A stretch of 5,600 nucleotides of DNA from the NCBI GenBank assembly GCA_038230695.1, contig JBBRMT010000278.1:1-5600 (forward strand), written 5' to 3'. Positions 4,879 through 5,600 of the stretch are shown here, one piece after another. A program made the translations under genes and the position numbers. The notes beneath the pieces are model-generated. The model did not search any database, was not told the origin of the DNA, and saw only the letters and a program-made list of their open reading frames with translations. Position 1 is the stretch's first letter. Each line of letters begins with the position of its first letter. This DNA is from QHBQ01 sp038230695. Lineage in GTDB: Bacteria > Chloroflexota > Chloroflexia > QHBQ01.

Positions 4879-4906
4879 GGAGCGGAGCAAAGGTGATCAG
4901 CACACC
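4879..4906 (+). repeat. A4-A5 junction: second exact copy of the 28-base junction repeat
   Basis: This is identical to 3680-3707. It keeps the GGAGCGGAG ribosome site for GTG 4893 and, in the shifted frame, the GAEQR codons that A4 no longer uses. Exact identity next to diverged coding sequence marks the block as a duplication and suggests this stretch is constrained or recently shared. Confidence 0.85.
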
Positions 4907-5111
4907 CGAACAATACGCAGCGACCCAGGAGTGGGTGACAGCTTTTGAAGCTAACATCAAGCGCATCGCCGCTAAAGACGATGGCGAAGACCCGCGCGTG
5001 CGCAAGCTTGAGATGGACGGCTATGCCTCGTTCGTTGAAACGATGCGAGGTGAACTCGCCGAGTACGAAGCGTGCCACCCCGAACTGAACCGAGCAGAGG
5101 GTCAATCGTGA
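4893..5111 (+). CDS. A5: small helical antitoxin-like protein, 72 aa
   Basis: GTG at 4893 follows GGAGCGGAGCAAAG. The product begins MISTPEQYAATQEWVTAFEA, has the core AKDDGEDPRVRKLEMDGYAS, and ends LAEYEACHPELNRAEGQS. The centre is nearly identical to A3 and the GYASFVE segment to A2, so it looks like a duplicate or mosaic of the two. The tail has changed from GAEQR to RAEGQS, consistent with being the last gene, whose 3' end need not serve as a ribosome site. No HTH, signal or membrane segment is seen. Its function is inferred only from the island. Confidence 0.82.
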   Translation: MISTPEQYAATQEWVTAFEANIKRIAAKDDGEDPRVRKLEMDGYASFVETMRGELAEYEACHPELNRAEGQS

Positions 5112-5113
5112 AA

Positions 5114-5183
5114 GTGCCCAGCCAGAGGTAAAGAGCGGCCGCCACACCAGCCACGTGCAGTAGCGTGAGTCAGTCAGAGGTAA
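5114..5183 (+). repeat. Pair of short imperfect direct repeats after A5
   Basis: GTGCCCAGCCAGAGGTAA (5114-5131) and GTGAGTCAGTCAGAGGTAA (5165-5183) share CAGAGGTAA and similar flanks, each followed within a few bases by GCCGC. In frame they would end in SQR-stop, like the EQR-stop of the A proteins, so they may be eroded gene tails. The stretch 5112-5311 contains no gene I can support. Confidence 0.4.
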
Positions 5184-5239
5184 GCTAGCCGCGACTGGCG
5201 CACCGCAAAACAGGCTATCCATCAGGCCCAGCTAAATCC

Positions 5240-5283
5240 AACCATCCAATCTACCTGCCCGATCGGGGCGGGCTTTTTATTGC
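5240..5283 (+). repeat. Right copy of the terminator-region repeat
   Basis: This aligns with 2823-2861 in the same orientation, sharing AACCATCC, TACCT, CCCGAT, GGGGC and TTATTGC. It contains the intact terminator, and together with the left copy it brackets the island. Confidence 0.5.
5257..5278 (+). terminator. Intrinsic terminator after the antitoxin array
   Basis: GCCCG (5257-5261) pairs with CGGGC (5269-5273) around a 7-base loop and is followed directly by TTTTT (5274-5278). The stem is short but pure GC. It would end the transcript that begins at the 3042 promoter, or act as an attenuator for the gene that starts at 5312. Confidence 0.68.
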
Positions 5284-5311
5284 CCGAAATATTAGAGAAA
5301 GGATGAAAACT

Positions 5312-5600
5312 ATGACCAGGGTGTTCTCGATTGACCAACAGGAGGGCGGGTTCAGCATCAGTATCAGCCTTCCCATAAGGAACTGGACAGCGAAGGATGA
5401 GTTCGACATCCAGTACCCGCCCCCGCCCAGCCTGATAATATCTATTAGCAGCCCCGACCAGTCCGCCAGCGTACTCGCCCAGCGGGCAATCCTTGTATGC
5501 GGCGTGTCGGGCGCATGGCTTGGTGGGTTTATCCAGGTGTGTGGCGAGATGATCGCGCAAGCCGCCGGTCTACAAGTCGGTGAGCAGGGAACGACCACCG
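5312..5600 (+). CDS. Unrecognised protein, 5' part only (runs off the right edge)
   Basis: ATG at 5312 opens 96 codons without a stop to the window edge. AGAAAGGA (5296-5303) lies 8 bases upstream. An in-frame ATG at 5303 sits on top of that purine run and is less likely. The product begins MTRVFSIDQQEGGFSISISL, continues with a Pro-rich segment (FDIQYPPPPSLIISISS), and then a moderately hydrophobic stretch (ILVCGVSGAWLGGFIQVCGE) that may be helical or a weak membrane segment. No family is recognised. The terminator ends only 34 bases upstream and I see no clear promoter between, so expression may depend on readthrough or on an unseen start. Two minus-strand ORFs cover the same bases but cross the terminator and have no comparable ribosome site. 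Confidence 0.55.
   Translation, partial: MTRVFSIDQQEGGFSISISLPIRNWTAKDEFDIQYPPPPSLIISISSPDQSASVLAQRAILVCGVSGAWLGGFIQVCGEMIAQAAGLQVGEQGTTT

Noticed and set aside
3473..5111. CRISPR-like or non-coding tandem repeat array
   Set aside because: The repeated units are about 215-220 bases, keep open reading frames and vary mostly as coding sequence does. They are paralogous genes, not repeats with spacers.
4704..5222. Minus-strand ORF of 172 codons
   Set aside because: It covers A4 and A5 in antisense, and a matching shadow appears opposite A1-A3. It is a by-product of the duplicated coding sequence.
5222..5598. Two overlapping minus-strand ORFs at the right edge
   Set aside because: Both are covered by the plus-strand gene starting at 5312, which has a ribosome site. 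They have no recognisable domains, and one runs across the terminator.

Overview
The window is GC-rich bacterial DNA. The best taxonomic clue is the secreted protein at 1360-2184. Its motifs (KFLAYWQAHGGLAQNGYPLS, then VQYFERAVFELHP) have a style I associate with secreted proteins of Chloroflexota. That assignment is family knowledge plus inference, not a search result. Good sigma70-type promoters and Shine-Dalgarno sequences fit an ordinary bacterium.

Layout. (a) 1-381, minus strand: 5' part of a single-pass membrane protein that runs off the left edge. (b) 382-650: divergent intergenic region with a good promoter (590-617). (c) 651-1121: small HAD-family phosphatase, followed by a doubtful 69-codon ORF (1139-1348) with a good ribosome site that contains the next promoter. 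(d) 1360-2184: secreted two-domain protein. (e) 2181-3041: eroded DNA. It holds an SLH-domain gene broken by two single-base losses, a strong 17-bp hairpin (2723-2767), a degenerate repeat/terminator copy, and a short basic coding remnant.

(f) 3042-5111 is the most interesting part: a toxin-antitoxin-like island. A DUF6932-like protein with a nucleotidyltransferase motif is followed by five small, mutually related helical proteins of about 70 aa (called A1 to A5 here). Between A3 and A4 sits an Ala/His-rich Imm5-like putative immunity gene. Three junctions (toxin-A1, A1-A2, A2-A3) overlap by four bases (ATGA or GTGA), so translational coupling is likely. The order toxin-A1-A2 is echoed by a toxin remnant-A4-A5. 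This suggests the block was duplicated and the second toxin then destroyed by an internal deletion at a 7-bp microhomology. That deletion left a piece of toxin DNA read out of frame as the tail of the immunity gene, which still ends in an ATGA overlap with A4. A4 has itself lost one base near its 3' end. A likely leaderless promoter drives the island, and an intrinsic terminator (5257-5278) lies beyond it.

(g) 5312-5600: start of an unrecognised gene that runs off the right edge. The toxin and antitoxin roles are inferred from family resemblance and operon architecture; no function can be shown from sequence alone.
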